Below, one piece after another: positions 6,133-13,219 of a stretch of 14,156 nt of DNA (position 1 is its first letter; each line of letters begins with the position of its first letter). Both the position numbers and the translations under genes were made by a program. Below the pieces are notes generated by a model that was given only the letters and a program-made list of their open reading frames with translations, was not told the DNA's origin and made no database searches. This stretch comes from Rhodobacteraceae bacterium UBA996 (GTDB lineage Bacteria > Pseudomonadota > Alphaproteobacteria > Rhodobacterales > Rhodobacteraceae). The stretch lies in the NCBI GenBank assembly GCA_002291955.1, contig DBBA01000001.1:1-14156 (forward strand), given 5' to 3'.

Positions 6133-8019
6133 CTATCCGGCGCGCCGCATCGTCCGGCCCATGCCCATCACCCGGGCCCGCGCACGGGGATCGCTGTCGA
6201 ACAGGCTGGCGAGCTGCTCGGTCATCGCGCCCGCCAGCTGCTCCACGTCGGTGATCGTCACCGCGCGCTGGTAGTACCGCGTCACGTCATGCCCGATGCC
6301 GATGGCGATCAGTTCCACCGCGCGGCGCCGCTCCACCATGGCGATCACGTCGCGCAGGTGCTTCTCGAGGTAATTCGCCGGGTTCACCGACAGCGTGGAA
6401 TCGTCCACCGGCGCCCCGTCCGAGATCACCATCATGATCTTGCGCACCTCGGGCCGGGCGAGCATCCGGCGATGCGCCCATTCCAGCGCCTCGCCGTCGA
6501 TGTTCTCCTTGAGGAGCCCTTCCTTCATCATCAGGCCCAGGTTCGCCCGCACCCGCCGCCACGGCGCATCCGCGCGCTTGTACACGATGTGGCGCAGGTC
6601 GTTCAGCCGCCCCGGCGCGGGCGGACGGCCTGCCGCCAGCCACTTCTCGCGCGCTTGGCCCCCCTTCCACGCCCGCGTGGTGAAGCCCAGGATTTCCACC
6701 TTCACGTCGCAGCGTTCCAGCGTGCGCGCCAGCACGTCGGCGCAGATCGCCGCGATGCTGATCGGGCGCCCGCGCATGGACCCCGAGTTGTCGAGCAGCA
6801 GCGTCACCACCGTGTCGCGGAACTCGGTGTCCTTTTCCACCTTGAAGGACAGGGGCGTGGTCGGGTTCGCCACGACCCGCGCCAGACGCCCGGCATCCAG
6901 CGTCCCTTCCTCCAGGTCGAACTCCCACGCGCGGTTCTGCTGCGCCTGCAACCGCCGCTGCAGCTTGTTGGCCAGCCGCCCGACCGCGCCCTTCAGGGGG
7001 TCCAGCTGCTGGTCGAGGTACGCGCGCAGCCGGTCCAGCTCGGCGGGTTCCGCCAGATCCTCGGCCCCGATCTCCTCGTCGAAGTCGGTCAGGAATACCG
7101 CGTAATTCGGGTCCGCGTCCGAGTATGGCGGCGGCGGCGGGGGTTCCATCGGCTGGTCGCTGTCGGGAAGCTCGGCCTCGTCCGACATGTCCACATCGGC
7201 CATGTCGTCCATGCTGACCTGCGCTTGGCTCGCGTCGTCGGTCTGGTCCTGACTGCGCTCGGGGTTGGCCTCGGCCTCGTCCTCCTGCTCCTCGTCCTCG
7301 CCGGTGCTTTCGGGATCGTCGTCGGGGTCCTCGTCCGCGGTGTCGTCCTGATCGTTCTCCAGATCGTCGGGGTCGTCGCCCAGCTGGTCACCGTAGCCCA
7401 GATCCTCGATCACGCGGCGGGCGAGCTTGGCAAACGCCGTCTGGTCGGCCAGCGCGCCCTGCACACCGTCGAGCGTGCCCCCCGCCTGCGTCTCGATGAA
7501 CCCGCGCCACAGGTCCATCACGTTGTCGGCGCCCTTGGGCATCGCCCGCCCGGTCGCCAGATGGCGCACAAGGTATCCCGCCGCAACCGACAGGGGCGCG
7601 TCAGAGGCCTGCCGGATCTGCGCATAGCCCTTGCGCTCGGCCTCGTGCGCGATCCGCGCGTCGATGTTGCCCAGCGTCCCGGGCATGTCGCGCGCGCCCA
7701 GCGCCTCGCAGCGCGCGGTCTCCATCGCGTCGTACAGGTCGCGCGCCATCTGGCCCTGCGGCATGTAGCGCGCAGCCACCCCCGCATCGTGGTGCTTGCG
7801 CCGCAGCGCGAGCGAATCGGCCGTGCCGCGGGCCAGCAGCACCTCGTCCCGGGTCATCCGGCGGCTGACCTGCGGCAGGCGCACGCCATCGGCGGTCAGC
7901 CCGGGCGGATCGACCGAATAGGTGACGGCCAGTTCCGGGTCGTCGGCCAGCACGCGGGTGGCTTCGGCCAGCGCCTTCTTGAACGGATCGGCGGGGTTGG
8001 GATCGGCAGGTTTCGACAT
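6133..8019 (-). CDS. cobT: Cobaltochelatase subunit CobT
   Basis: A 628-residue protein of the aerobic cobalamin pathway. CobS and CobT form the AAA+ chaperone complex that, with CobN and ATP, inserts cobalt into hydrogenobyrinate a,c-diamide in the cytoplasm. The N-terminal helical part (1–210) starts MSKPADPNPADPFKKALAEA. A very acidic, low-complexity linker (about 211–290) and a PPPPPP run (293–298) follow, and a von Willebrand A domain occupies about 403–610, with the MIDAS motif D410-N-S-G-S414 and a later SDGAPVDD. Length and order are as expected for the family. The ATG at 8019 has only a weak ribosome binding site. No cobS or cobN is within the window. It lies 46 bases after a small secreted protein gene, which could be co-transcribed. 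Confidence 0.95.
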   Translation of the reverse strand: MSKPADPNPADPFKKALAEATRVLADDPELAVTYSVDPPGLTADGVRLPQVSRRMTRDEVLLARGTADSLALRRKHHDAGVAARYMPQGQMARDLYDAMETARCEALGARDMPGTLGNIDARIAHEAERKGYAQIRQASDAPLSVAAGYLVRHLATGRAMPKGADNVMDLWRGFIETQAGGTLDGVQGALADQTAFAKLARRVIEDLGYGDQLGDDPDDLENDQDDTADEDPDDDPESTGEDEEQEDEAEANPERSQDQTDDASQAQVSMDDMADVDMSDEAELPDSDQPMEPPPPPPYSDADPNYAVFLTDFDEEIGAEDLAEPAELDRLRAYLDQQLDPLKGAVGRLANKLQRRLQAQQNRAWEFDLEEGTLDAGRLARVVANPTTPLSFKVEKDTEFRDTVVTLLLDNSGSMRGRPISIAAICADVLARTLERCDVKVEILGFTTRAWKGGQAREKWLAAGRPPAPGRLNDLRHIVYKRADAPWRRVRANLGLMMKEGLLKENIDGEALEWAHRRMLARPEVRKIMMVISDGAPVDDSTLSVNPANYLEKHLRDVIAMVERRRAVELIAIGIGHDVTRYYQRAVTITDVEQLAGAMTEQLASLFDSDPRARARVMGMGRTMRRAG

Positions 8020-8065
8020 GGCCCCGGTATCCCACCGGGCGGGGCAGGCGGCAAGGGGGGAGGCT

Positions 8066-8470
8066 TCAGGCGTTGGGCAGAAGCGCCCGGCACTCGGCCA
8101 CCCGCGCCGCAGCCATGTCCCGCGCCTGCGCGCGCCGGTCGGCCTGCCCGAACGCGCCCTGCGCGAACAGCCCGGCTGCGGCCGCCTTCGCCTCGATCCG
8201 CCAGGCCATCGCCTGATGGTCGGGCAGGTCGGGCACCGCGGCTGCCATTGCGCCGGTCAGATCGGCCAGGTCATCGCGCAGCCGCGCCGTCACCTCGGAC
8301 CCCGGCCCGTCGAACAGGCGCTGGTGTTCCATCAGGGCCGACAACCGCCCGGTGCAGGTGGCGAACAGGCGGAGCAGATCGCGGGGCGCATCGGGCAGAC
8401 CATCCCCGGCGCGCGCAGGGCACGCGAGGCTGGCGAGAAGTGCCAGCACTATGCCTGCAACCATTCTCAT
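8066..8470 (-). CDS. Small secreted protein of unknown function
   Basis: A 134-residue protein with a clear signal peptide (MRMVAGIVLALLASLACPARA, cleavage after residue 21 likely). The mature part is mostly helical, with LLRLFATCTGRLSALMEHQ near its start and two cysteines, C39 and C127, that could form a disulfide in the periplasm. I recall similar FATCTGRLSA proteins in Rhodobacterales annotated as hypothetical. The ATG at 8470 is chosen for the signal peptide; the ATG at 8464 is an alternative. The open frame extends upstream to 8743 but that part is antisense to the kinase gene. It is divergent from the kinase and upstream of cobT on the same strand. Confidence 0.72.
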   Translation of the reverse strand: MRMVAGIVLALLASLACPARAGDGLPDAPRDLLRLFATCTGRLSALMEHQRLFDGPGSEVTARLRDDLADLTGAMAAAVPDLPDHQAMAWRIEAKAAAAGLFAQGAFGQADRRAQARDMAAARVAECRALLPNA

Positions 8471-8615
8471 GGCGCCCAGTCTGCAGGCGAATGTGTTAAT
8501 TTCCCGCCCGCGCAACGGTCGCTTTGCGAACACATTGCGCAACAGCCCCTGCAACAGGGCCGGTGGACAAGCCGCCCCGCCTGCGCCACCAAGACCCGGG
8601 GGAGACGCGCATCCG
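8471..8615. promoter_or_regulatory. Divergent promoter region with inverted and direct repeats
   Basis: These 145 bases separate two divergent genes and must carry promoters for both unless the minus-strand gene is fed from elsewhere. An AT-rich patch, AATGTGTTAATTT, at 8490–8502 stands out. AATGTGTT (8490–8497) and its exact reverse complement AACACATT (8529–8536) lie 31 bases apart, and GCGCAAC occurs twice (8510–8516 and 8537–8543). These could be regulator sites; no clear -35/-10 pair could be named. Confidence 0.4.
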
Positions 8616-9254
8616 ATGACACCCGACCAGCTTGCCGACACCGTCCTCGCCCGCCTTGGCCCCGGCCGGCGCATCGTCGCCATCGCGGGCGCCCCCGGAT
8701 CGGGCAAGTCCACCCTGGCCGAGGCGCTGGTGGACACCCTCAACGCCCGCGCCCCCGGGCAGGCGGCGCTCCTGCCGATGGACGGGTTTCACTACGACGA
8801 CCTGTTCCTCGTCCCCGCGGGCCTGCGCGAACGCAAGGGTGCGCCCGACACCTTCGACGCCGCGGGCTTCGGTCACGCCCTGCGCCGCCTCCGCGCCGCC
8901 GACGAACCCCACGTCGCGGTCCCCGTGTTCGACCGGAAACTGGAAATCGCCCGCGCGGGCGCCCGCCTGATCCCGGCCACCGCGCGGATCATCGTGACCG
9001 AGGGCAACTGGCTGCTCCTTGACCGCGCGCCGTGGTCCGACCTCGCGCCCCTCTACGACCTGACACTGGCGCTTGATGTCCCCGAGGTGGAACTGGAACG
9101 CCGCCTGACCGACCGCTGGCTCGGCTTCGGCTTCGACCCCCAGCGCGCCCGCGACTGGGTGGCGTCCAACGACATGCCCAACGCGCGCCTCGCCACGCAG
9201 GGCTCGCGCCCCGCCGACATCACGATCCGTCAGACGTCCGATCCCGCGGGCTGA
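8616..9254 (+). CDS. P-loop kinase, uridine kinase/pantothenate kinase-like (FrcK/YggC type)
   Basis: A 212-residue cytoplasmic ATP-dependent kinase. The Walker A loop is G25-APGSGKS-T33; LLPMDGFHYDD (52–62) carries the acidic D56 expected for substrate binding in the uridine kinase/pantothenate kinase superfamily; VPVFDRKLE, VTEGNWLLLDRAPW and the closing NDMPNARL match the FrcK/YggC group of predicted sugar or nucleoside kinases as I remember it. The exact substrate is not known; FrcK is tied to fructose uptake in rhizobia, but no sugar transporter is visible here. The ATG at 8616 follows a GGGGGAGA stretch (about 8598–8605). Its last 25 bases overlap the 3' end of the convergent CoA-transferase gene. 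Confidence 0.85.
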   Translation: MTPDQLADTVLARLGPGRRIVAIAGAPGSGKSTLAEALVDTLNARAPGQAALLPMDGFHYDDLFLVPAGLRERKGAPDTFDAAGFGHALRRLRAADEPHVAVPVFDRKLEIARAGARLIPATARIIVTEGNWLLLDRAPWSDLAPLYDLTLALDVPEVELERRLTDRWLGFGFDPQRARDWVASNDMPNARLATQGSRPADITIRQTSDPAG

Positions 9255-10435
9255 TCGCCAAGGAACGCATCCAGCGCCGCCCGCCCCTCGTCCAGCCGCG
9301 GCGGGGCAAGGTCGTAGCGCACCGGCGTCGCCGACAGCTTCAGCGGGTTGCCCAGCACACGAACGGGGCCAAGCGTGGGGTGCTCCATCGTGACCACACC
9401 ACCCCGCGCGGCCACCTGATCGGACGCCAGCACCTCGTCCACCCGCTGCACCGGGCCCACGGGAACCTTCCGCGCCTCCAGCCCCGCGACGATCTGGTCC
9501 CGCGTCAGCGCCGCCAGCGCCGCCGACAGCACCGGGATCAACCGATCCCGGTTTACCACCCGCGCCGAGTTCGTGGCGAAATCCGCGTCCGCCGCCAGCC
9601 CCGGCAGGCCCAGGAAATCGCAGAACCGCGCGAACTGCCCGTCATTGCCCACCGCCACGATGACATGGCCGTCGCTGGCCGCGAACACGTCATAGGGCAC
9701 GATGTTGGGGTGCCCATTGCCCCGCCGCTGCGGCGCGACACCGGACGTCAGCGTGTTCACGCCCTCGTTGATCAGCCACGCCACCTGCGCATCCACCAGC
9801 GCGAGGTCGATGTGCTGCCCCACGCCCGTCCGGTCGCGGTAGCGCAGCGCCGCAAGGATACCGACGGTGGCATACATCCCGCACATCACGTCGGCGATCC
9901 CCACGCCCACCTTCATCGGGCGCCCATCGGGTTCCCCGGTCAGGCTCATGATCCCGCCATAGCCCTGCGCGAGCAGATCGTACCCCGGCTTGTCCCGGTG
10001 CGGTCCGGTCTGCCCAAAGCCCGAGATCGAACACCACACCAGCCCCGGATGCCGCGCCCGCACGGTCGCGTGGTCGAGGCCATACTTCACCAGCCCCCCG
10101 GGCTTGAAGTTCTCGACCACCACATCCGCCCGCGCCGCCAGCCGGAGGACCGTGGCCTGCGCGGCAGGGTCGGCCAGATCCAGCGCCACCGACCGCTTGT
10201 TGCGGTTGGCCGCCACGAAATACGCCGACACGTCGCTGACCCCGCCCTCCGGGTCGGGCACGTACGGGGGCCCCCAGCCGCGGGTGTCGTCGCCCGCGCC
10301 GGGCGCCTCGATCTTCCAGACCGTGGCCCCCAGATCACCCAGCAACTGCGTGGCCGTAGGGCCCGCCAGGATGCGCGACAGGTCCAGCACCACAAGGCCA
10401 TCCAGCGCTCCGGGCGCGCTGCGGGTCTCGGTCAT
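9230..10435 (-). CDS. Family III (CaiB/BaiF) CoA-transferase
   Basis: A 401-residue enzyme that moves coenzyme A between carboxylic acids. The N-terminal VLDLSRILAGPTATQLLGDLGA is diagnostic, and the catalytic aspartate is D153 in PGYDLLAQGYGGIMSLTG. GAGDDTRGWGPPYV, NRNKRSVALDL and the NIVPY/VGNDGQF segments resemble the mitochondrial succinate–glutarate CoA-transferase branch as I recall it, so a dicarboxylate such as glutarate is a reasonable but unproven substrate. The ATG at 10435 has AGGGAGG upstream at good spacing. It is 65 bases after the interrupted membrane-protein gene and in the same direction. Its 3' end overlaps the convergent kinase gene by 25 bases. Confidence 0.9.
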   Translation of the reverse strand: MTETRSAPGALDGLVVLDLSRILAGPTATQLLGDLGATVWKIEAPGAGDDTRGWGPPYVPDPEGGVSDVSAYFVAANRNKRSVALDLADPAAQATVLRLAARADVVVENFKPGGLVKYGLDHATVRARHPGLVWCSISGFGQTGPHRDKPGYDLLAQGYGGIMSLTGEPDGRPMKVGVGIADVMCGMYATVGILAALRYRDRTGVGQHIDLALVDAQVAWLINEGVNTLTSGVAPQRRGNGHPNIVPYDVFAASDGHVIVAVGNDGQFARFCDFLGLPGLAADADFATNSARVVNRDRLIPVLSAALAALTRDQIVAGLEARKVPVGPVQRVDEVLASDQVAARGGVVTMEHPTLGPVRVLGNPLKLSATPVRYDLAPPRLDEGRAALDAFLGDQPAGSDV

Positions 10436-10500
10436 CGGCGGGCCTCCCTCTGGCACTGCCCCGTCATTCCCGCGAACCCGACCGGGTGCAAGGGGCACCG

Positions 10501-11253
10501 TCAGATGGCGATCGGCACCGCGAACTCGGCCCGGAACCACGGGCCTGTCGTCGCGGCCCGCACCTCGAGCCGCCACATCCGGTCGACCGGCGGGCTGTTG
10601 CGCGTCACGATCCGGCGGAACCCGGGGATGGTGATCTGTGCCGAGAACCTGACCTACGCCTGCGCCCGGCTCCGGTCGAGCGGCGGAACCGGCTTCGGCT
10701 CCACGCCCGCAGGCAAGGCGATCCGCACCGGCACCCCGCGCGAGATGTCGGTCGCCGCGGGCACCGTGACCTCGGTCGACCAGACCGGAAACGCCTCGCG
10801 CCGGTAGGGCCGGGTGGCGCTGTCGCGGGTGTCGGCGCTTTCATGGATGTCGATGCACGTCAGGACCAGCCGCCAGTCCCCGGTCGGCGCAACCGACCGC
10901 GCCAGCACCACCCGCCCGCGCAACTCGGTCCCCAGGGGCACCGGCGCCGGCCCGTCGATCACCAGATCGGCCGCGCCGAAGGCCCGCCAGCGCGCCCACC
11001 AGCGCCAGCCGAGCGCACCCTGCCACAGGACGGTGCCCAGAAGCCCGGCCTGCACCACGACCAGAGGGTTGAAGTCGGGGTCGTTGATATCGACGATCCA
11101 CGGCCAGCCCAGCATCCAGCCCAGCCACCCGGCCCCGCCCGCCACGGCCAGCGCCATCACCCCGTGCTGGACCGCGCGCGGGCCGGGCGCCGAACGGTCG
11201 GCCGACCGGTCCGCCGTCAGCCGATGCCCGCCCACGACCCGCCGCCGCGCCAT
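10501..11253 (-). pseudogene. Two-pass membrane protein interrupted by an in-frame TAG
   Basis: The frame starts at ATG 11253 and codes 199 residues to a TAG at 10654–10656. It then continues in the same frame for 50 coding-like codons (VRFSAQITIPGFRRIV…RMWRLEVRAA…FRAEFAVPIAI) to a TGA at 10501–10503. G/C-rich third positions hold on both sides of the TAG. The protein has two hydrophobic segments (about 31–53 and 63–83) followed by a beta-rich soluble part (LGTELRGRVVLARSVAPTGDWRLVLTCIDIHE). The family is not recognised. Either a point mutation has truncated the protein by a fifth, or the tail is no longer needed, or the codon is read through; a sequencing error is possible. The gene lies between rppH and the CoA-transferase gene on the same strand. 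Confidence 0.65.
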
Positions 11254-11304
11254 CTGCCCGGTTTCCCCAACTTCCAGTCGGGCGCAGGATAAGCCGCGAC
11301 AGCG

Positions 11305-11793
11305 TCAGCGCGCCAGACGGTCCGCGAACCGGCCGATCACGGCGGCATAGATGTCGCGCTTGAACGGCACGATGCCCGCCACCAGGTCGTCACCTCGCAT
11401 CCACTGCCAGCGCCCGAACTCTGGGTGCGCCGTGTCGATCCGGATCGCGGCCTCGGGCGCCACCAGCCGCATCAGGAACCAGCGCTGCCGCTGCCCGCGC
11501 CAGCGCCCCTTCCACGCCCCGCCCCGCAGCGCCTCGGGCAGGTCATAGGCCAGCCAGTCGGGATGCTCGGCCTCGACCGCCACAGCCCCGGGTGCCAGCC
11601 CCACCTCCTCGCCCAGCTCGCGCAGCGCGGCCTCCAGCGGCGCCTCGCCGTCGTCGATGCCCCCCTGCGGCATCTGCCAGGCGCCCGGCATGTCCAGCCG
11701 CTCGCCCGCGAACACCAGACCCGCCCCGTTCACCAGCACGATGCCCACGCAGGGGCGATAGTCGGCAAGCGCCGCGTCCTTGTGCTTCGACAT
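11305..11793 (-). CDS. rppH: RNA pyrophosphohydrolase RppH (Nudix)
   Basis: A 162-residue Nudix hydrolase that removes pyrophosphate from the 5' triphosphate of mRNA and so exposes it to RNase E-type decay. The Nudix box is perfect at 44–66 (GGIDDGE, then seven residues, then RELGEEVGL), preceded by W39-QMPQGG, and the N-terminal YRPCVGIVL is typical of RppH/IalA proteins. The closing FKRDIY also fits. The ATG at 11793 follows GAGGA about 10 bases upstream, within the sequence CGAGGATATTTGCA. The gene is 88 bases after ctpA in the same direction, with a strong hairpin between them. In Rhodobacterales I expect rppH to follow ctpA, so this is conserved order. Confidence 0.93.
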   Translation of the reverse strand: MSKHKDAALADYRPCVGIVLVNGAGLVFAGERLDMPGAWQMPQGGIDDGEAPLEAALRELGEEVGLAPGAVAVEAEHPDWLAYDLPEALRGGAWKGRWRGQRQRWFLMRLVAPEAAIRIDTAHPEFGRWQWMRGDDLVAGIVPFKRDIYAAVIGRFADRLAR

Positions 11794-11837
11794 GCTGCAA
11801 ATATCCTCGGGGGGGTGCCGGGGCCTTCGGCCACGGT

Positions 11838-11858
11838 CGGGGGGCAGACAGCCCCCCG
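11838..11858 (-). terminator. G/C hairpin between ctpA and rppH
   Basis: CGGGGGGC and GCCCCCCG form a perfect eight-base-pair stem around an AGACA loop (plus-strand reading). A small GGCC-TTC-GGCC stem lies next to it at 11822–11832. No T-run follows on the minus strand, so it may be a partial terminator, an mRNA-processing or stability site, or part of a dispersed repeat. Confidence 0.45.
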
Positions 11859-11881
11859 CCCGGCCGCCCGCCCGCGCAGGC

Positions 11882-13219
11882 CTACTCGACCGGCGCCAGC
11901 TTCGACAGCCCCTTCAGGATGTCGATCGCATAGGCCAGCTGATAGTCCTCGACCCGCAGCGCGGCCGCGGCCTCGGCGCGCGCGCGTTCCTCCTCGACCT
12001 TCTGGCGCTCGCCCTCGGACAGCGAGTCGTTCGTCAGGCTGCCCCGCAGGTCGGCCTCGGTGCGGGCGGGCCGCTCGGGCGTGGCCTCGGCATCCGGGTC
12101 GGCCGGAGCGCGGGCGGGCTGTTCCACCACGATGTCGGGGGAAATCCCCAGAGCCTGGATCGACCGGCCCGACGGCGTGTAGTAGCGCGCCGTGGTCAGC
12201 CGCATCGCGCCATCGCCGCGCAGCGGCACCACTGTCTGCACCGACCCCTTGCCGAAGCTCTTGGTGCCGATCACCACCGCCCGGTGGTGGTCCTGCAGCG
12301 CGCCCGCCACGATCTCGGACGCCGATGCCGACCCGCCGTTGATCAGCACGACCAGTGGCTTGCCCTGCGCCAGATCGCCCGGCGTGGCGTTGTAGCGCTC
12401 GCCATCCTGCGGCTCGCGCCCGCGGGTGGACACGATTTCCCCGGCCTCCAGGAACGCATCCGACACCCGGATCGCCTGGGTCAGCAACCCGCCCGGGTTG
12501 TTGCGCAGGTCCAGGACCACGCCCGACACCTTGTCGATCCCGCCCGCCTCCTCGATCGCCTGGGCCAGCCCGGCTTCCAGGTTCGGATAGGTCTGGTCGT
12601 TGAACGTGGTGACCCGCAGCACCACGGCCTCGCCTTCCATGCGCGTGCGCACGGCGGTCAGCCGGATGGTGTCGCGGATGATCGACACGTCGAAGGGTTC
12701 GGTCTGGCCCTCGCGCACGATGGTGATGACGATCTCGGACCCGACCGGCCCGCGCATCAGTTCAACGGCGGCATCCAGCGTCAGACCCAGGACGGATTCG
12801 CCGTTCACATGGGTGATGAAGTCCCCCGCCTCGACCCCCGCCAGATCGGCGGGCGTCCCGTCGATGGGCGACACGACCTTGACGAAGCCTTCCTCCTGCG
12901 TGACCTCGATGCCAAGACCGCCGAACTCGCCTCGGGTCTGCACCCGCATGTCGGCGGCGTCATTGGCCGACAGATAGCCCGAGTGCGGATCCAGCGAGGT
13001 GAGCATGCCGTTGATCGCCGCCTCGATCAGCGCCTTCTCGTCCACCTCCTCGACATACTGGGCGCGGATGCGCTCGAAGATGTCGCCGAACAGTTCCAGC
13101 TGTTCATAGACCGTCGCCCGGCTGGCGTTGTCCTGCGCGATCAGCGGACCGGCCACTTGCGTCGCAAGCACCAGTCCCGCCAGGATGCCCGCCGTGCTGG
13201 CCATCAGGTACTTCTTCAT
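11882..13219 (-). CDS. ctpA: S41 family carboxyl-terminal processing protease (CtpA)
   Basis: A 445-residue periplasmic serine protease that trims the C-termini of envelope proteins. It has an N-terminal signal peptide or anchor (LMASTAGILAGLVLATQVAG), a PDZ domain (about 95–170, with EFGGLGIEV), and the S41 catalytic domain. The Ser/Lys dyad is S299 in GGSASASEIVAG and K324 in KSFGKGSVQ, 25 residues apart as in the family. DLRNNPGGLL (237–246) is the usual strand next to the site. The C-terminal tail after 370 is a proline/alanine-rich linker and a charged helix. The ATG at 13219 overlaps the TGA of envC in an ATGA, so the two are translationally coupled. In other bacteria CtpA limits peptidoglycan hydrolases, which fits the EnvC neighbour. 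Confidence 0.95.
   Translation of the reverse strand: MKKYLMASTAGILAGLVLATQVAGPLIAQDNASRATVYEQLELFGDIFERIRAQYVEEVDEKALIEAAINGMLTSLDPHSGYLSANDAADMRVQTRGEFGGLGIEVTQEEGFVKVVSPIDGTPADLAGVEAGDFITHVNGESVLGLTLDAAVELMRGPVGSEIVITIVREGQTEPFDVSIIRDTIRLTAVRTRMEGEAVVLRVTTFNDQTYPNLEAGLAQAIEEAGGIDKVSGVVLDLRNNPGGLLTQAIRVSDAFLEAGEIVSTRGREPQDGERYNATPGDLAQGKPLVVLINGGSASASEIVAGALQDHHRAVVIGTKSFGKGSVQTVVPLRGDGAMRLTTARYYTPSGRSIQALGISPDIVVEQPARAPADPDAEATPERPARTEADLRGSLTNDSLSEGERQKVEEERARAEAAAALRVEDYQLAYAIDILKGLSKLAPVE

Noticed and set aside
6289..8499. Long open frame on the plus strand (736 codons)
   Set aside because: It is antisense to cobT. Its valine/leucine-rich stretch, which looks like membrane segments, is just the reverse complement of the Asp/Glu codons of the CobT acidic linker.
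8352..8615. N-terminal extension of the kinase gene to 8352
   Set aside because: The extension overlaps the divergent secreted-protein gene and lacks kinase features. The ATG at 8616 begins 24 residues before the Walker A loop, as expected.
10501..10656. Frameshift as the cause of the interrupted gene
   Set aside because: The coding-like tail is in the same frame as the head (the distance is a multiple of three), so a nonsense codon explains it without any insertion or deletion.
9380..10807. Open frame on the plus strand (475 codons)
   Set aside because: It is antisense to the CoA-transferase gene and the interrupted gene, with His/Arg-rich composition typical of a shadow.
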